Source of the DNA: CAVXHQ01 sp963761735
GTDB taxonomy: Bacteria; Pseudomonadota; Alphaproteobacteria; Rhodobacterales; Rhodobacteraceae
Direction: 5' to 3'
Length of the DNA stretch: 64,000 bases
Assembly (NCBI GenBank): GCA_963761735.1
Contig: CAVXHQ010000005.1
Location: 124,001 to 188,000, forward strand
Shown piece after piece: positions 52,093-61,234 of this stretch (position 1 is its first letter; every line of letters starts with the position of its first letter). The translations under genes were made by a program, and so were the position numbers. The notes under the pieces are model-generated. The model searched no databases. It saw nothing but the letters and a program-made list of their open reading frames with translations, and was not told the origin of the DNA.

Positions 52093-53010
52093 TCACTCGG
52101 TCCAGGCGCGCCAGGTGTCTTCGTTTGCGCCCATCCATTCGGCAACGGCGTCCTCGACGGACATGCCCTGCTCGTCGACCTTGGCGATCAGCGCGTTCTG
52201 CGTCGCGTTGTCGAGGGTGTAGGCCTCGACAAAGCCCACCGCATCCGGCCAGGTATCGGCGAAATTGCCGCTGACCAGCTTTACCACCTCGGCCTGGGCA
52301 AAGCCGCAGGCATCGCCGCGGGTCTGCGGCGTGCTTTCGCAGTCGGCGGATACCCGGTCCCATTCGACGAGGTTCAGGTCAACCTCGGCGTGGATCCAGT
52401 GCGGTTCCCAGAACATCATCAGCATCGGCTGTTCGGCGGCGATGGCCGATTTCATCTCGGCGATCATCGCCCCTTCCGAGCCGCCCGCGACAGGCTGAAA
52501 CGGTACGCCGATCTGCGCGACCAGATCGTTCGACCGGGTGCCCCAGTCGGCGGGATAGGTGATCAGGCGGCCGTTGGGAAACGTGTCGGCCGCGGCGAAC
52601 GCCTGCGCGCAATCGTACAGCGCGGCATAGGCGGGCAGGCCGGGGCACAGGTCCTCCATGTAGGGCGGATAGAACCAGCCTTCGCGCGGTTCGAGGCCGA
52701 GGTCGCCGACCACCACGATGTCGCCGTCCGCGACGGCATCGTCATAGATGTCGCCGACGTTGTTGGTCCAGAACTCGGGGTTGAAATTGATGCTGTCCTC
52801 GGCGATGCCCGCAAGCTGCGGCACGGCACCGGCGGTGACATATTCGACGTCCATGCCCATTTCCGTCAGGACAGAGCCTGCGATGGTCGCACTCAGGTGC
52901 TGCCCGGTCCATTCGTTGATCGCGATGCGGATCGTCTGGGCAGAGGCTGCGCCGGCGGAGCCCAGCGCGAGTGCCACGGTTGCGGCGGTAAGTCTGGTCA
53001 GCTTCGTCAT
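52093..53010 (-). CDS. proX: Glycine betaine/proline ABC substrate-binding protein
   Basis: This 305-residue exported binding protein has a signal peptide of about 24 residues ending ASAQ. IRIAINEWTGQHLSATIAG opens the OpuAC domain. Aromatic residues in the ligand cage (W in NEWTG, F and W in NPEFWTN, W in FWEPHW) fit a quaternary ammonium site. It is the first gene of the set, with ATPase and permease following at 55 bp and with 4-bp overlap. Ligand by family: glycine betaine, proline betaine or choline. Confidence 0.9.
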   Translation of the reverse strand: MTKLTRLTAATVALALGSAGAASAQTIRIAINEWTGQHLSATIAGSVLTEMGMDVEYVTAGAVPQLAGIAEDSINFNPEFWTNNVGDIYDDAVADGDIVVVGDLGLEPREGWFYPPYMEDLCPGLPAYAALYDCAQAFAAADTFPNGRLITYPADWGTRSNDLVAQIGVPFQPVAGGSEGAMIAEMKSAIAAEQPMLMMFWEPHWIHAEVDLNLVEWDRVSADCESTPQTRGDACGFAQAEVVKLVSGNFADTWPDAVGFVEAYTLDNATQNALIAKVDEQGMSVEDAVAEWMGANEDTWRAWTE

Positions 53011-53375
53011 TTCCGTCTCCCTGTCTGGATTGGTCCAGTTCTGCGTGAATATAGAACATCGGGGGTGTTTGGTGTCAAATCGCGGGTCATTGGCGGCCCC
53101 CGCAACACGATCCGCCCGGGCGCCCGGGACCAGCCCGAAAGGATGCCCGATCGCGCGCGCCGGTTGTCCTCGCGCGTGGCCCTTTGCGAACCGCAGGTTG
53201 CGCGGACGTCCGGGGACACCCGGGGCCTGACGCTGCGGGCGGTTGCCAAAATCTGCCTCAATTTTCTCTAAATTCCGCTACATTGTCTCCGTAGCCTCTA
53301 TCCCAGGTCAACAGCCGGACTGGCGTTGCTGCACGGGGTCCGCTTTTCGATCCGCCGAAATATTTGAGGCTCAAC
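53011..53375. other. Divergent intergenic region, proX and diguanylate cyclase
   Basis: These 365 bp contain no supported gene. The half near proX is GC-rich. The half from 53243 on is AT-rich with a probable promoter for the cyclase. The proX promoter presumably lies near 53040-53110, where GAATATAGAA is seen, but I cannot define it further. Confidence 0.5.
53243..53272 (+). promoter_or_regulatory. Candidate promoter of the diguanylate cyclase gene
   Basis: TTGCCA at 53243-53248 is followed after 18 bp by TCTAAA (53267-53272) in an AT-rich stretch, 104 bp before the ATG. The match to the sigma-70 consensus is partial. Confidence 0.35.
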
Positions 53376-54536
53376 ATGCCGCTGTTTATTGCTCTCGCTT
53401 TCAGCTTTGGATTGATGACGCTTGCCGCGAGCGGGTACGGCATGCTGATGCGAAGTGGCCTCAACGACCTGCTCAAGCAGATCGGCATCGGCAGCTTTTT
53501 TGGCCTTGGCATCACCGCGTCGATGCTTGACCCGTTCGTATTGGCGCCCGGCATCATCGTCGATGGACGCAGCCTTTTCACCGGTCTTGCGGCTGCCTTC
53601 CTAGGCCCTGTCGGCGCCGTCGTGGCCCTGCTTTTCGGCGTGGTCACCCGCGTCGCGCTGGGCGGCGACGGCATGGTGATCGGTGTCGCCGGTCTTTGCA
53701 CGGTTGCCGTACTGGGGTCGCTCTGGCGGATCTGGCGGCCCCGGTTCGGGCTGTCCCGGATCGCCGAGCTCGTGGTGCTGGGGGCGATGATCTCCGTGCC
53801 GCTGGCGCTGTTCGCATTCCTGCCCGCCGGTCCCCGGACCGCCGTCTTCGGCGTGCTTCCCTTTCTGGTGTTTTACCTGCTGGGCGGTTCCGTCGTCTTC
53901 GGCCTGTTCCTCGACCGGGAAAACAACGGCATCCTGCGCGAAAAAAACCTGCTCGCGGCGGTGGTGACCGATCCGCTGACCGGTTTGCTGAACCGCCGCA
54001 GGCTGGTGCCCGAATTCGACCGCGCGGTCGTCCGATCGGCAAGCTGCGGCATGACCCTGATGGCGATCGACGTGGATCATTTCAAGACGGTCAACGACAC
54101 CTACGGTCACGATGTGGGCGATTGCGTTCTCAAACAGGTGGCACATACCCTGTCGCTGTCCGGCCCGCCGGACAGTACGGTGATCCGCGCCGGGGGCGAA
54201 GAGTTCATCATGATCCTGCCCGCCACGCAAAGCGCGGCGGTCGAATTTCTCGCCTGGCAAATCGTGCGCTCCCTGCGTCTGCCGGTACAGCTTGCGGATG
54301 GCAGGGTTTTCGATGTCACGTCCAGCGTCGGTGCCGTGCATTTTTCCGCCGGGAGCCTTTCGCTGGACGCGGCGATGCGCGCGGCGGACGAGGCCCTGTA
54401 TTGCGCCAAGAAGACAGGGCGCAACCGGGCCGAGGTCAGGCACCGGGTGGAGGCCGCACCGTCCGGACAGGTGGTTTCCCTGCGGTCTGCGGCGCGCGAC
54501 AGGGCGTTCAACGATCGCCCGATTGCCCGGGCCTAG
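53376..54536 (+). CDS. Membrane diguanylate cyclase with 5TMR-LYT sensor
   Basis: This 386-residue protein makes cyclic di-GMP. Five to six helices fill residues 1-190. Within them PGIIVDGRSLFTGLAAAFLGPVGA and LGGDGMVIGVAGL resemble the 5TMR-LYT sensor of LytS-type kinases. The GGDEF domain (about 205-355) begins DPLTGLLNRRRL and has the active-site loop AGGEEF near residue 273, DHFKTVNDTYGHDVGD and YCAKKTGRN. An RxxD inhibition site is not obvious. The ATG at 53376 has GAGG 7 bp upstream and is preferred over a TTG at 53364. Confidence 0.9.
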   Translation: MPLFIALAFSFGLMTLAASGYGMLMRSGLNDLLKQIGIGSFFGLGITASMLDPFVLAPGIIVDGRSLFTGLAAAFLGPVGAVVALLFGVVTRVALGGDGMVIGVAGLCTVAVLGSLWRIWRPRFGLSRIAELVVLGAMISVPLALFAFLPAGPRTAVFGVLPFLVFYLLGGSVVFGLFLDRENNGILREKNLLAAVVTDPLTGLLNRRRLVPEFDRAVVRSASCGMTLMAIDVDHFKTVNDTYGHDVGDCVLKQVAHTLSLSGPPDSTVIRAGGEEFIMILPATQSAAVEFLAWQIVRSLRLPVQLADGRVFDVTSSVGAVHFSAGSLSLDAAMRAADEALYCAKKTGRNRAEVRHRVEAAPSGQVVSLRSAARDRAFNDRPIARA

Positions 54537-54682
54537 GCGCGCGCAATCATGCCGAGACCGGTCCCGCAGTCCCGCGGCCCCGGCGCCGGTATTCCTGACC
54601 CGCCGGTATTGCTCTCTTGCGGCCGTGGTCAGGCAAAAGGGCATTCGCGCGAAATCCGAAACCGACAGCCTGTGCCGCACCG

Positions 54683-54712
54683 AAAAAAGGGCGCCCCACA
54701 GCCGGGACGCCC
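54683..54712 (-). terminator. Intrinsic terminator of the tau operon
   Basis: Read on the minus strand, GGGCGTCCC and GGGGCGCCC form a 9-bp stem with one G-U pair and loop GGCTGT, followed by TTTTTT. It lies 28 bp beyond the tauC stop, exactly where the operon should end, and between two converging genes. Confidence 0.88.
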
Positions 54713-54740
54713 GTCCCATTGTCCGGGCCGCGTTCCGGCG

Positions 54741-56065
54741 TCAGCTGCGGCCTTTCCACGGCACCAGCTTGCGCTCGGCCAGCCGCATCAGGATGTCGAT
54801 GCCAAAGCCGATGATGCCGATCAGGATGATCCCGAGGATCACGATATCGGTGTTGGTGAATTTATACGCCGTCATGATCATCATCCCCGCGCCTTCGGTC
54901 GCCGCCACGAGTTCGGCGGCGACGACGGTGCCCCAGCAGACACCCATCGCGACACGGGCGCCGGTAAAGATCTCGGGCAGGGAGTTGGGGATGATGACGT
55001 GGCGCATGATCTGCCATTTGCTCGCGCCCAGAGAATAGGCGGCGTGGACCTTGGTGATGTTGACGCCCGACACGCCCGCGCGGGCCGAGATCGCCATGAT
55101 CCACAGCGCCGCGAGGAACAGCAGCACGATCTTGCCCGGCTCGCCGATGCCGAACCAGATGATGACCAGCGGGATCAGCGCGAGCGGCGGGATCGGGCGC
55201 ATGAATTCGACGATCGGGTCGAACCAGCCCCGGAACCAGTTGCTCAGCCCCATCGCATAGCCCAGCGGGATGCCGACGGCGGCGCCGATGGCGAAACCGA
55301 CGATCACCCGGTAGAGCGACATGCCCAGATGGACGGACAGGCTGGTGCCGCCGAAGCCGTATGTCGCGATCTCGATCAGGCGGCTCACGACGTCTTCGGG
55401 AGGCGGCAGCCAGATCGCCTGCATCTGCAACCCCTGCGTCGGGCGTGATGTTGATCGTGCCGCGGGTCGACATGGTGATGGCCCCGAACGGAAATTCGAG
55501 ACGGGAACCGGACGAGATCGGCTGGCCGTTCACGGCGACGATTTCGGTGCCGTCCTCTCGGGTTTCGTCGTCGTTGCCCTGAAGGTTCGCAAGCGCGCTG
55601 CCGTAGGCCGCGATCACCAGGCTGTCGTTCTTGGCGAACCCGTCTCCGGGGTCGACGACCGGCGGTTCCGGCGGCACGGGGCGCGTCGGCGCGGGCTGGC
55701 CCTCGACGGCGACCGGCGTGTCGGGCAGTTCGTAGACGAGGAAGGTGACGGTGGAGGTGTCGGTCTCGCCGTGCCGCGTTACGGACGGTGACCTCGAAGG
55801 TGTTGTTGCCCAAGGGTGGCCCCGGCATGTGCAGGAACGACGGCACAAGGGCCGACCCGGTGAACGCGCACCACAAAATGAACAGACCGACGAGCGACAG
55901 GACAGAGGCCCGCCGGTCGGGGATGACGGCGCTTTCGTCGCCGAAGGTCACGGTTTTCAGCGACGAGAACCCGGTCCGCCGCATTCCCCCGGCGATCGCG
56001 CGGACAAGGACGACGCAGGCCACGAAAAAGCCCACGTACATCGCGAGGATAAGAAGATAGGTCAT
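54741..56065 (-). pseudogene. tauC: Taurine ABC permease with large insert, two frameshifts
   Basis: This is the permease of the taurine importer. The frame starts MTYLLILAMYVGFF at 56065, overlapping the tauB stop (ATGA). The first two helices lie near residues 4-24 and 55-78. An insert of about 125 residues follows, with Ig/cadherin-like strands (NNTFEVTVRN, TSTVTFLVYE, TINITPDAG). Then comes the normal permease core from QAIWLPPPEDV to the end, with the EAA block near SLGASKWQIM. Deleting one base at about 55774 and one in 55431-55434 joins three frames into about 440 residues. Close roseobacter homologues carry the same insert, so the architecture itself looks natural. Confidence 0.85.
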
Positions 56066-56913
56066 GACGCGGCCTCCGTTCTGCCCATGATTTCCTCTTC
56101 CATGTCCCAGATCATTTCGAGGATTTCCTCGCGCCGCGTGCCGAAATCGGGATGTTTCTTGATTGTGCGCAGGTCGGCATCGACGCCCATTTCGGCGAAC
56201 GGCAGGTTGTATTCGCGGTGGATCCGCCCCGGTCGCGGCGCCATGACGATAAGGCGCTCGCCCAGCAGCAGCGCCTCTTCGACAGAGTGGGTGATCAGGA
56301 TGATCGTCTTGCCGGTCTCTTTCCAGAGTTTCAGCACGAGCGACTGCATCTTTTCGCGGGTCAGCGCGTCGAGCGCGCCCAGCGGTTCGTCCATCAGGAT
56401 CACGTCGGGATCGTTGGCCAGACAGCGGGCAAGGGCCACGCGCTGCTGCATCCCCCCGGACAATTCGTAGATCGCCTTGTCCTTGAAATCGTGCAGGCCG
56501 ACGACGTCGAGCAGGTGGTCGACGTTCGCCCCGTAGTCGCTCTCGCGCTTGCCGTTCATCCGCGGCCCGAAACTGACGTTTTCGCGCACGTCCATCCATT
56601 CGAACAGCGCGCCTTGCTGAAACACCATGCCGCGGTCCTTGCTGGGGCCGTGCACGGCCTTGCCGTGCAGCAGGACCTGCCCGTCGGTCGGCGCCAGAAA
56701 CCCCGCGACGATGTTCAACAGCGTGGTCTTGCCGCAGCCCGACGGGCCCAGCACGCTCATGATTTCGCCTTGGTTGATGTCGAGGGACACGTTCTGCAAC
56801 GCCTGCACGGCAGAGCCGTTGGGCAGTTCGAACCGCATCGAGATATCGTCGATCTTCAGGCCGGCCCCGGCATCGGGTGCCTCGGCAGACGGCGCTTTGC
56901 TCAGGTCGGCCAT
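56062..56913 (-). CDS. tauB: Taurine ABC transporter ATPase
   Basis: This 283-residue ATPase is of the nitrate/sulfonate/taurine class. MRFELPNGSAVQALQNVSL opens the domain. Walker A is GPSGCGKTT near residue 57, the signature LSGGMQQRVALARCLAND lies near 153, Walker B is VILMDEPLGALD and the switch is ITHSVEEA. ATG 56913 is preferred; a GTG nine bases upstream would add three residues. The short C-terminal tail (about 60 residues, DFGTRREEILEMIWDMEEE) is typical of roseobacter TauB. Confidence 0.92.
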   Translation of the reverse strand: MADLSKAPSAEAPDAGAGLKIDDISMRFELPNGSAVQALQNVSLDINQGEIMSVLGPSGCGKTTLLNIVAGFLAPTDGQVLLHGKAVHGPSKDRGMVFQQGALFEWMDVRENVSFGPRMNGKRESDYGANVDHLLDVVGLHDFKDKAIYELSGGMQQRVALARCLANDPDVILMDEPLGALDALTREKMQSLVLKLWKETGKTIILITHSVEEALLLGERLIVMAPRPGRIHREYNLPFAEMGVDADLRTIKKHPDFGTRREEILEMIWDMEEEIMGRTEAAS

Positions 56914-56992
56914 GCGCGACACCCCTATATTTTGTCTGGCGTTGATCGAACGGGGCCCGCCATCTGCGGCGGACCCCGTCCTGCGGGCTCTG

Positions 56993-57997
56993 TCAGCCGC
57001 CTTGGGCGATCGTCATCGGCTGGGCGTTGACCGAATTGGTATAGTCGGGAAGGGCCGCGTCGATGGAGCCCGCCTCGACGAACACATCCGCGACGCCCGA
57101 CATGAAGGTGGCGATGCCGCCGTCCATCCACTTGGCGCTCATCTGCTCGTCCATCGAGGGGAACGTCATGGTCGAGATCGACGCGCGCGCCGCCTCGAGG
57201 TCCATGCCGCCTTCGGTGGCGATCACCTGCAACATCTCTTCGCCGCCCTCGCCCGAGTTGTACATGTCGTTGTACTCGGCGGTGACGCCGATGAACGCGG
57301 CGACCAGATCGGGGTTCTCGGCGACGAAACCGGCGTCGACGGCAGTGACGTCGAACACGAGGATGCCCAGCTCCTCCTTCTCGGCGCCGGTCAGCAGGAC
57401 GTTGCCGTATTCGAGCATCCGGGTCAGACCGCCGCCATAGCCGCAGGCGAAATCGACGGCGCCCTGGCTCATCGCGACAGCACCGTCGGGCGGCGACATG
57501 TCGACGATGTCGAGAGTGTCGACGTCGACGCCGAAGTGGGCCATCTGCACGAGAAACCCGTAGTGCGCGGCGGTGCCGAGCGGCACGGCGACGCGGCGGT
57601 TCTCGAGTTCGATGGCGTTGTCGCCCGCGATCTCGAGGTCGGAGCGCACGACGCAGTTGTCGTTGTCCGAGTAGCTGACGGCCACGTCGACGGTCTGCAG
57701 CGGCTGCCCGGCGGAGGCGGCAACGACGAAGGGCGGAACGCCCTGACTGACGGCGATCTGCACGTCGCCCGAGGCGATGGCCGCGGACATCGCGGTGCCG
57801 GTGTCGAAGCTGACCCAGTTCACGGTCAGGCCGAGCGCCTCGTCATAGGCGCCCGCCGCCTTGGCGGCGAGCATCGGCATCGGCCATTCGAGGAAATAGG
57901 CGACGGTGATCTCGTCGAGGTGGGCCTCGGCCGTGGCGGCCTGCGCGCTGAGCGCGAATGCCGTGCCGGCGAGCAGGGTGGCGATTGTCTTGGTCAT
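56993..57997 (-). CDS. tauA: Taurine ABC substrate-binding protein
   Basis: This 334-residue exported protein has a signal peptide of about 23 residues ending ATAEA. The mature part starts ITVAYFLEWPMPM, and DTGTAMSAAIASGDVQIAVSQG and VPLGTAAHYGFLVQMAHFGVD follow. These blocks match the TauA group of roseobacters closely. It is the first gene of tauABC. GGAGAG lies just before the ATG. Taurine is a common marine carbon, nitrogen and sulfur source, but no tpa, xsc or tauR gene lies within the window. Confidence 0.93.
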   Translation of the reverse strand: MTKTIATLLAGTAFALSAQAATAEAHLDEITVAYFLEWPMPMLAAKAAGAYDEALGLTVNWVSFDTGTAMSAAIASGDVQIAVSQGVPPFVVAASAGQPLQTVDVAVSYSDNDNCVVRSDLEIAGDNAIELENRRVAVPLGTAAHYGFLVQMAHFGVDVDTLDIVDMSPPDGAVAMSQGAVDFACGYGGGLTRMLEYGNVLLTGAEKEELGILVFDVTAVDAGFVAENPDLVAAFIGVTAEYNDMYNSGEGGEEMLQVIATEGGMDLEAARASISTMTFPSMDEQMSAKWMDGGIATFMSGVADVFVEAGSIDAALPDYTNSVNAQPMTIAQGG

Positions 57998-58496
57998 ATG
58001 TCTCTCCATGTCGGGGTCGTCTGTTGTTGTTGCGCCCCGGGGGGTGGTGGCGGCTCTTGCGTCGGCTGCCTTGGTCCGGGTCCGGGGATTGTATGTCGTG
58101 GCGACCGTCTGGACGCGTGCGGTGACTATTGGCCTCATGAAGACAGCGTCAACTCCTTTCTATCGGTCCAGATGCCCGTATGCCGTTGTCGCGGGGTTGC
58201 GGGTCCGGTCGTCGGGGCGCTGCCCGAATTCTCGGCGGCCCGGGGGCTCCGGGGGTGTCGGGCCGCCCGTGCCGCTGAGGATTTCACGACCATGTCAGGC
58301 GGTGCGCCGTTGCGGCGGGAGGCCATTCGGCGCCGCAGGCAGGCGCCTGCCTGCGGCGTCGATGCCCGACGTTGTGCGGGGGATGCGCCGGATACGCCAT
58401 CCCGAATGCGGTAGCGGGTTGAGCCTGACCGCCGGATGCGGTCTGATCGTGCAAATCCTTGCGAAGGACACCGTCGATGACATTGGGGGACTGGCC
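57998..58496. other. Long divergent intergenic region with palindrome
   Basis: These 499 bp lie between the starts of tauA and the oxidoreductase fusion. I see no supported gene. Its main feature is the 28-bp palindrome at 58331-58358. Promoters and operators of both neighbours must lie here. The tauA promoter region near 58020-58150 is less GC-rich than the average. Confidence 0.5.
58331..58358. repeat. Perfect 28-bp palindrome
   Basis: CGCCGCAGGCAGG followed by CG and CCTGCCTGCGGCG is an exact palindrome over 28 bases, 138 bp before the next start codon and without a T run. It could be an operator for a dimeric regulator, a cruciform site or a REP-like element. Confidence 0.85.
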
Positions 58497-60485
58497 ATGA
58501 AAATCGTCCGTTGGGGCATCCTCGGCCCCGGGGCCATCGCCCAGAATTTCGCCGACGGTCTGGCGCAGTGCGACAGCGGCACGCTTGCCGCCATCGCCAG
58601 CCGGTCTGCGGAGCGTCGCGTCGCGTTCGGCACCCGCAACGACGTGCCTGAAAACGCGCGCTTCGACACCTGCGAGGGCCTGTGCGCCTCGGACGTCGAC
58701 GCCGTCTATATCTCGACGCCGCATCCGTTTCACGCCGAACCCGCGCTGATGGCGATCCGTGCGGGCAAGGCCGTCGTCGTCGAAAAACCCGCCGGTCTGA
58801 ACCTTGCGGAGGTGCAGGCCATCACCGACGCCGCCGGACAGGAACAGGTTTTCTTCATGGAAGCGTACATGTATCGCTGCCACCCGCAGATCGCGCGCAC
58901 CCTCGCGCTGATCGCGCAGGGCGCCATCGGCACCGTCCGCCACATCACGGCGCGGTTCGGGTTTGCGGCCACACCGGACCCGGACCACCGGCTGTTCTCG
59001 CCCGCGCTGGCCGGGGGCGCGATCCTCGACGTGGGTGGCTATCCGATGTCGTTCGTGCGGCTGATCGCGGGATCCGAGCCGCTGACCCTGCGCGGCACCG
59101 GCATCATCGGCGACACCGGCGTGGATGAGCGTGCCCACGCCGTCCTGACATTCGCGGGCGGCATCACCGCAGAGATCGCCTGCGCCATTACCCGCGAGAT
59201 GGACAATGCCGCCGTCATCGAAGGCACCACCGGCACCCTCACGCTGCCCGATCCGTGGACGCCGGGCCGCGATGCGGGGCCATCGGATGCGGTGATCCGC
59301 ATCGCGTCGAATGGCGAGACCCGCGAAGAGCACCTGACCGACGCCCGGATGCTGTTCGCCCACGAGGCCGAGGCCGCCAGCCGCGCCATCGCCGCACAGC
59401 TGACGCAGGCCCCGGCACCGGCGATGACATGGGCCGACAGCCTCGGCAACAACGCCGCCCTCGACGCCTGGCGCCGCGAGGTGGGCCATGCCACTTTCGC
59501 CGAGGCGCCGGGTGTGCTGCGCGTGCTGCCCCGGACGTTGCCGGCGGGTCTGCCGCGCGTGCCCGACATGCGCATCGATGGCCTCGCGCGTCCGCTCAAC
59601 ACCCTGATAATGGGCTGCGACAACCGCGACACGCCCGCCGAGGGCGCCATCGTCTGGGACGCGTGGATGGAGGCGGGCGGGTACAGTTTCGACACCGCGT
59701 TCGTCTATGGCGGCGGCGCGCACGAGGCGGTTCTGGGCCAGTGGATCGCATCGCGCGGCGTCGCGGACGACATCACCGTCATCGCCAAGGGCGCGCATTC
59801 GCCCTATTGCCTGCCCGCCGCCATCGCCCCGCAGCTCGAGATCTCGCTCGACCGGCTCGGCCTTGCCCATGTCCCCGTCTATATCCTGCACCGCGACAAC
59901 CCGGACGTGCCCGTGGGCGAGTTCGTCGACGCCATCGCCGCCCTGCGCGACGCGGGCCGTATCGGCATCTGGGGCGGGTCGAACTGGATGCCCGAACGGT
60001 TCGCCGCGGCCTGCGATTATGCCGCAGGGCATGGGCTGGAGCCGCCCCGCATCCTTAACAACAACCTGTCGCTGGCGGTGATGGAAAAACCGGTCTGGAG
60101 CGGTTGCGTCACCTCGAACACGCCCGCGTCGCTGGCGTTCCTGCGCACGTCCGGTGCGGTCCACCTGAGCTGGTCGTCACAGGCGCGCGGCTATTTCCTG
60201 CCCGCCGCCCTGCGCAACCGGCTGCCCCCGGATATCGGGCCCGAGACCTGTTTCGGGAGCCCCGCCAACGCCGAACGCCGCACCCGCGCCGAAACGCTGG
60301 CCGCCGAGCGCGGCGTATCGGCGCATAACGTCGCCACCGCCTGGGTGCTGGCGCAGGGCTTTCCCAGTGCCGCCCTTATCGGGCCGCGCAGCCCCGATGA
60401 AATCGCCTCGACACTGCCCGGGCTGACCCTCGCGCTGACCGCCGCCGAGGTTGCCTGGCTGAACCTCGAGCGCGACAGCCGCTGA
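58497..60485 (+). CDS. Gfo/Idh/MocA oxidoreductase fused to aldo/keto reductase
   Basis: The protein has 662 residues and two catalytic halves. Residues 1-330 are a Gfo/Idh/MocA dehydrogenase: VRWGILGPGAIAQNFADGL is the Rossmann start, STPHPFHAEPALMAIRAGK and VVVEKPAGLN carry the conserved Lys near residue 98. Residues about 365-662 are an aldo/keto reductase with catalytic Asp and Tyr in YSFDTAFVYGGG, Lys in VIAKGAHSP and His in YILHRDNP. Both look active, so a two-step sugar or polyol conversion in one chain is likely. The ATG at 58497 is preceded by GGGGGA. Confidence 0.85.
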   Translation: MKIVRWGILGPGAIAQNFADGLAQCDSGTLAAIASRSAERRVAFGTRNDVPENARFDTCEGLCASDVDAVYISTPHPFHAEPALMAIRAGKAVVVEKPAGLNLAEVQAITDAAGQEQVFFMEAYMYRCHPQIARTLALIAQGAIGTVRHITARFGFAATPDPDHRLFSPALAGGAILDVGGYPMSFVRLIAGSEPLTLRGTGIIGDTGVDERAHAVLTFAGGITAEIACAITREMDNAAVIEGTTGTLTLPDPWTPGRDAGPSDAVIRIASNGETREEHLTDARMLFAHEAEAASRAIAAQLTQAPAPAMTWADSLGNNAALDAWRREVGHATFAEAPGVLRVLPRTLPAGLPRVPDMRIDGLARPLNTLIMGCDNRDTPAEGAIVWDAWMEAGGYSFDTAFVYGGGAHEAVLGQWIASRGVADDITVIAKGAHSPYCLPAAIAPQLEISLDRLGLAHVPVYILHRDNPDVPVGEFVDAIAALRDAGRIGIWGGSNWMPERFAAACDYAAGHGLEPPRILNNNLSLAVMEKPVWSGCVTSNTPASLAFLRTSGAVHLSWSSQARGYFLPAALRNRLPPDIGPETCFGSPANAERRTRAETLAAERGVSAHNVATAWVLAQGFPSAALIGPRSPDEIASTLPGLTLALTAAEVAWLNLERDSR

Positions 60486-60541
60486 GGGAGGCCGCCCGGT
60501 CGAGGATCGCGCGGGGCAGATAAAGGTGCTGGCAAACAACG

Positions 60542-61234
60542 TTAGATCCGCGTCCGCAACCGGTGCCCGGGGGGGAACACCAGCCGGACGCGGGTCACGG
60601 CGCGGGCGTGGTTCCACGTCAGCCGCTCGATCAGCAGGACGCCGCTGCCGGGCGACAGTTCCAGCGCGTCGGCCTCGACCCGATCCGCATGTGCTGTGGA
60701 AAACGCAATCTCGCCGTGGGTATAGGGCGCGTGCGCGAGCAGCCATTCGTTGCCGCTGACCGTCCCGAAGGAGATATCCCGGGCGTCCGGCACCTCGTCC
60801 AGACCGATCCAGCGGTCCTCGACGACATAGGGCCGTCCGTCGCCCGAATGCAGCGCCAGCAGGTGCAGCGCCTCGCTTCCGGGCGTCAGTGCCATCGCGG
60901 CGCGCACCGCGTCGTCCGGCACCGTAACGTGACGCGAGATCAGCCGGTAGCCGTAGGCCCGGCCACGTCCTTCGATCTCTTGCCGGATGACCGGAATATC
61001 GAACGTCGCCTTCGCCACCGGCTGCGCCGTTACACGGGTTCCGCCCTTGCGCCGCCGGTCGATCAGCCCCGCCTCGGCCACCACCCGCAGGGCGCGGTTC
61101 ACCGTCGCCCGGGCACAGCCCAGCTCGGTGGCGAGGTCCGCCTCGTTCGGGATCTGCGCCCCGGGGGGCCAGGCGCGGGTATTGATGCGGCGCAGAACCT
61201 CGTCGTGGACGTGGCGCCAGCCGGTGCGTGTCAA
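60542..61234 (-). CDS. hutC: Histidine utilization repressor HutC
   Basis: This 230-residue GntR-family repressor has an N-terminal winged helix (residues 1-70; RTGWRHVHDEVLRRINTR then ELGCARATVNRALRVVAEAGLIDRRRKGGTRV) and a UTRA ligand domain (about 85-230; ALHLLALHSGDGRPYVVEDRWI). HutC binds urocanate and represses hut genes. The start is TTG at 61234, overlapping the hutF stop (TTGA), so hutF and hutC are coupled. No ATG occurs at the family start. Its probable operator lies between hutF and hutI. Confidence 0.9.
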   Translation of the reverse strand: MTRTGWRHVHDEVLRRINTRAWPPGAQIPNEADLATELGCARATVNRALRVVAEAGLIDRRRKGGTRVTAQPVAKATFDIPVIRQEIEGRGRAYGYRLISRHVTVPDDAVRAAMALTPGSEALHLLALHSGDGRPYVVEDRWIGLDEVPDARDISFGTVSGNEWLLAHAPYTHGEIAFSTAHADRVEADALELSPGSGVLLIERLTWNHARAVTRVRLVFPPGHRLRTRI

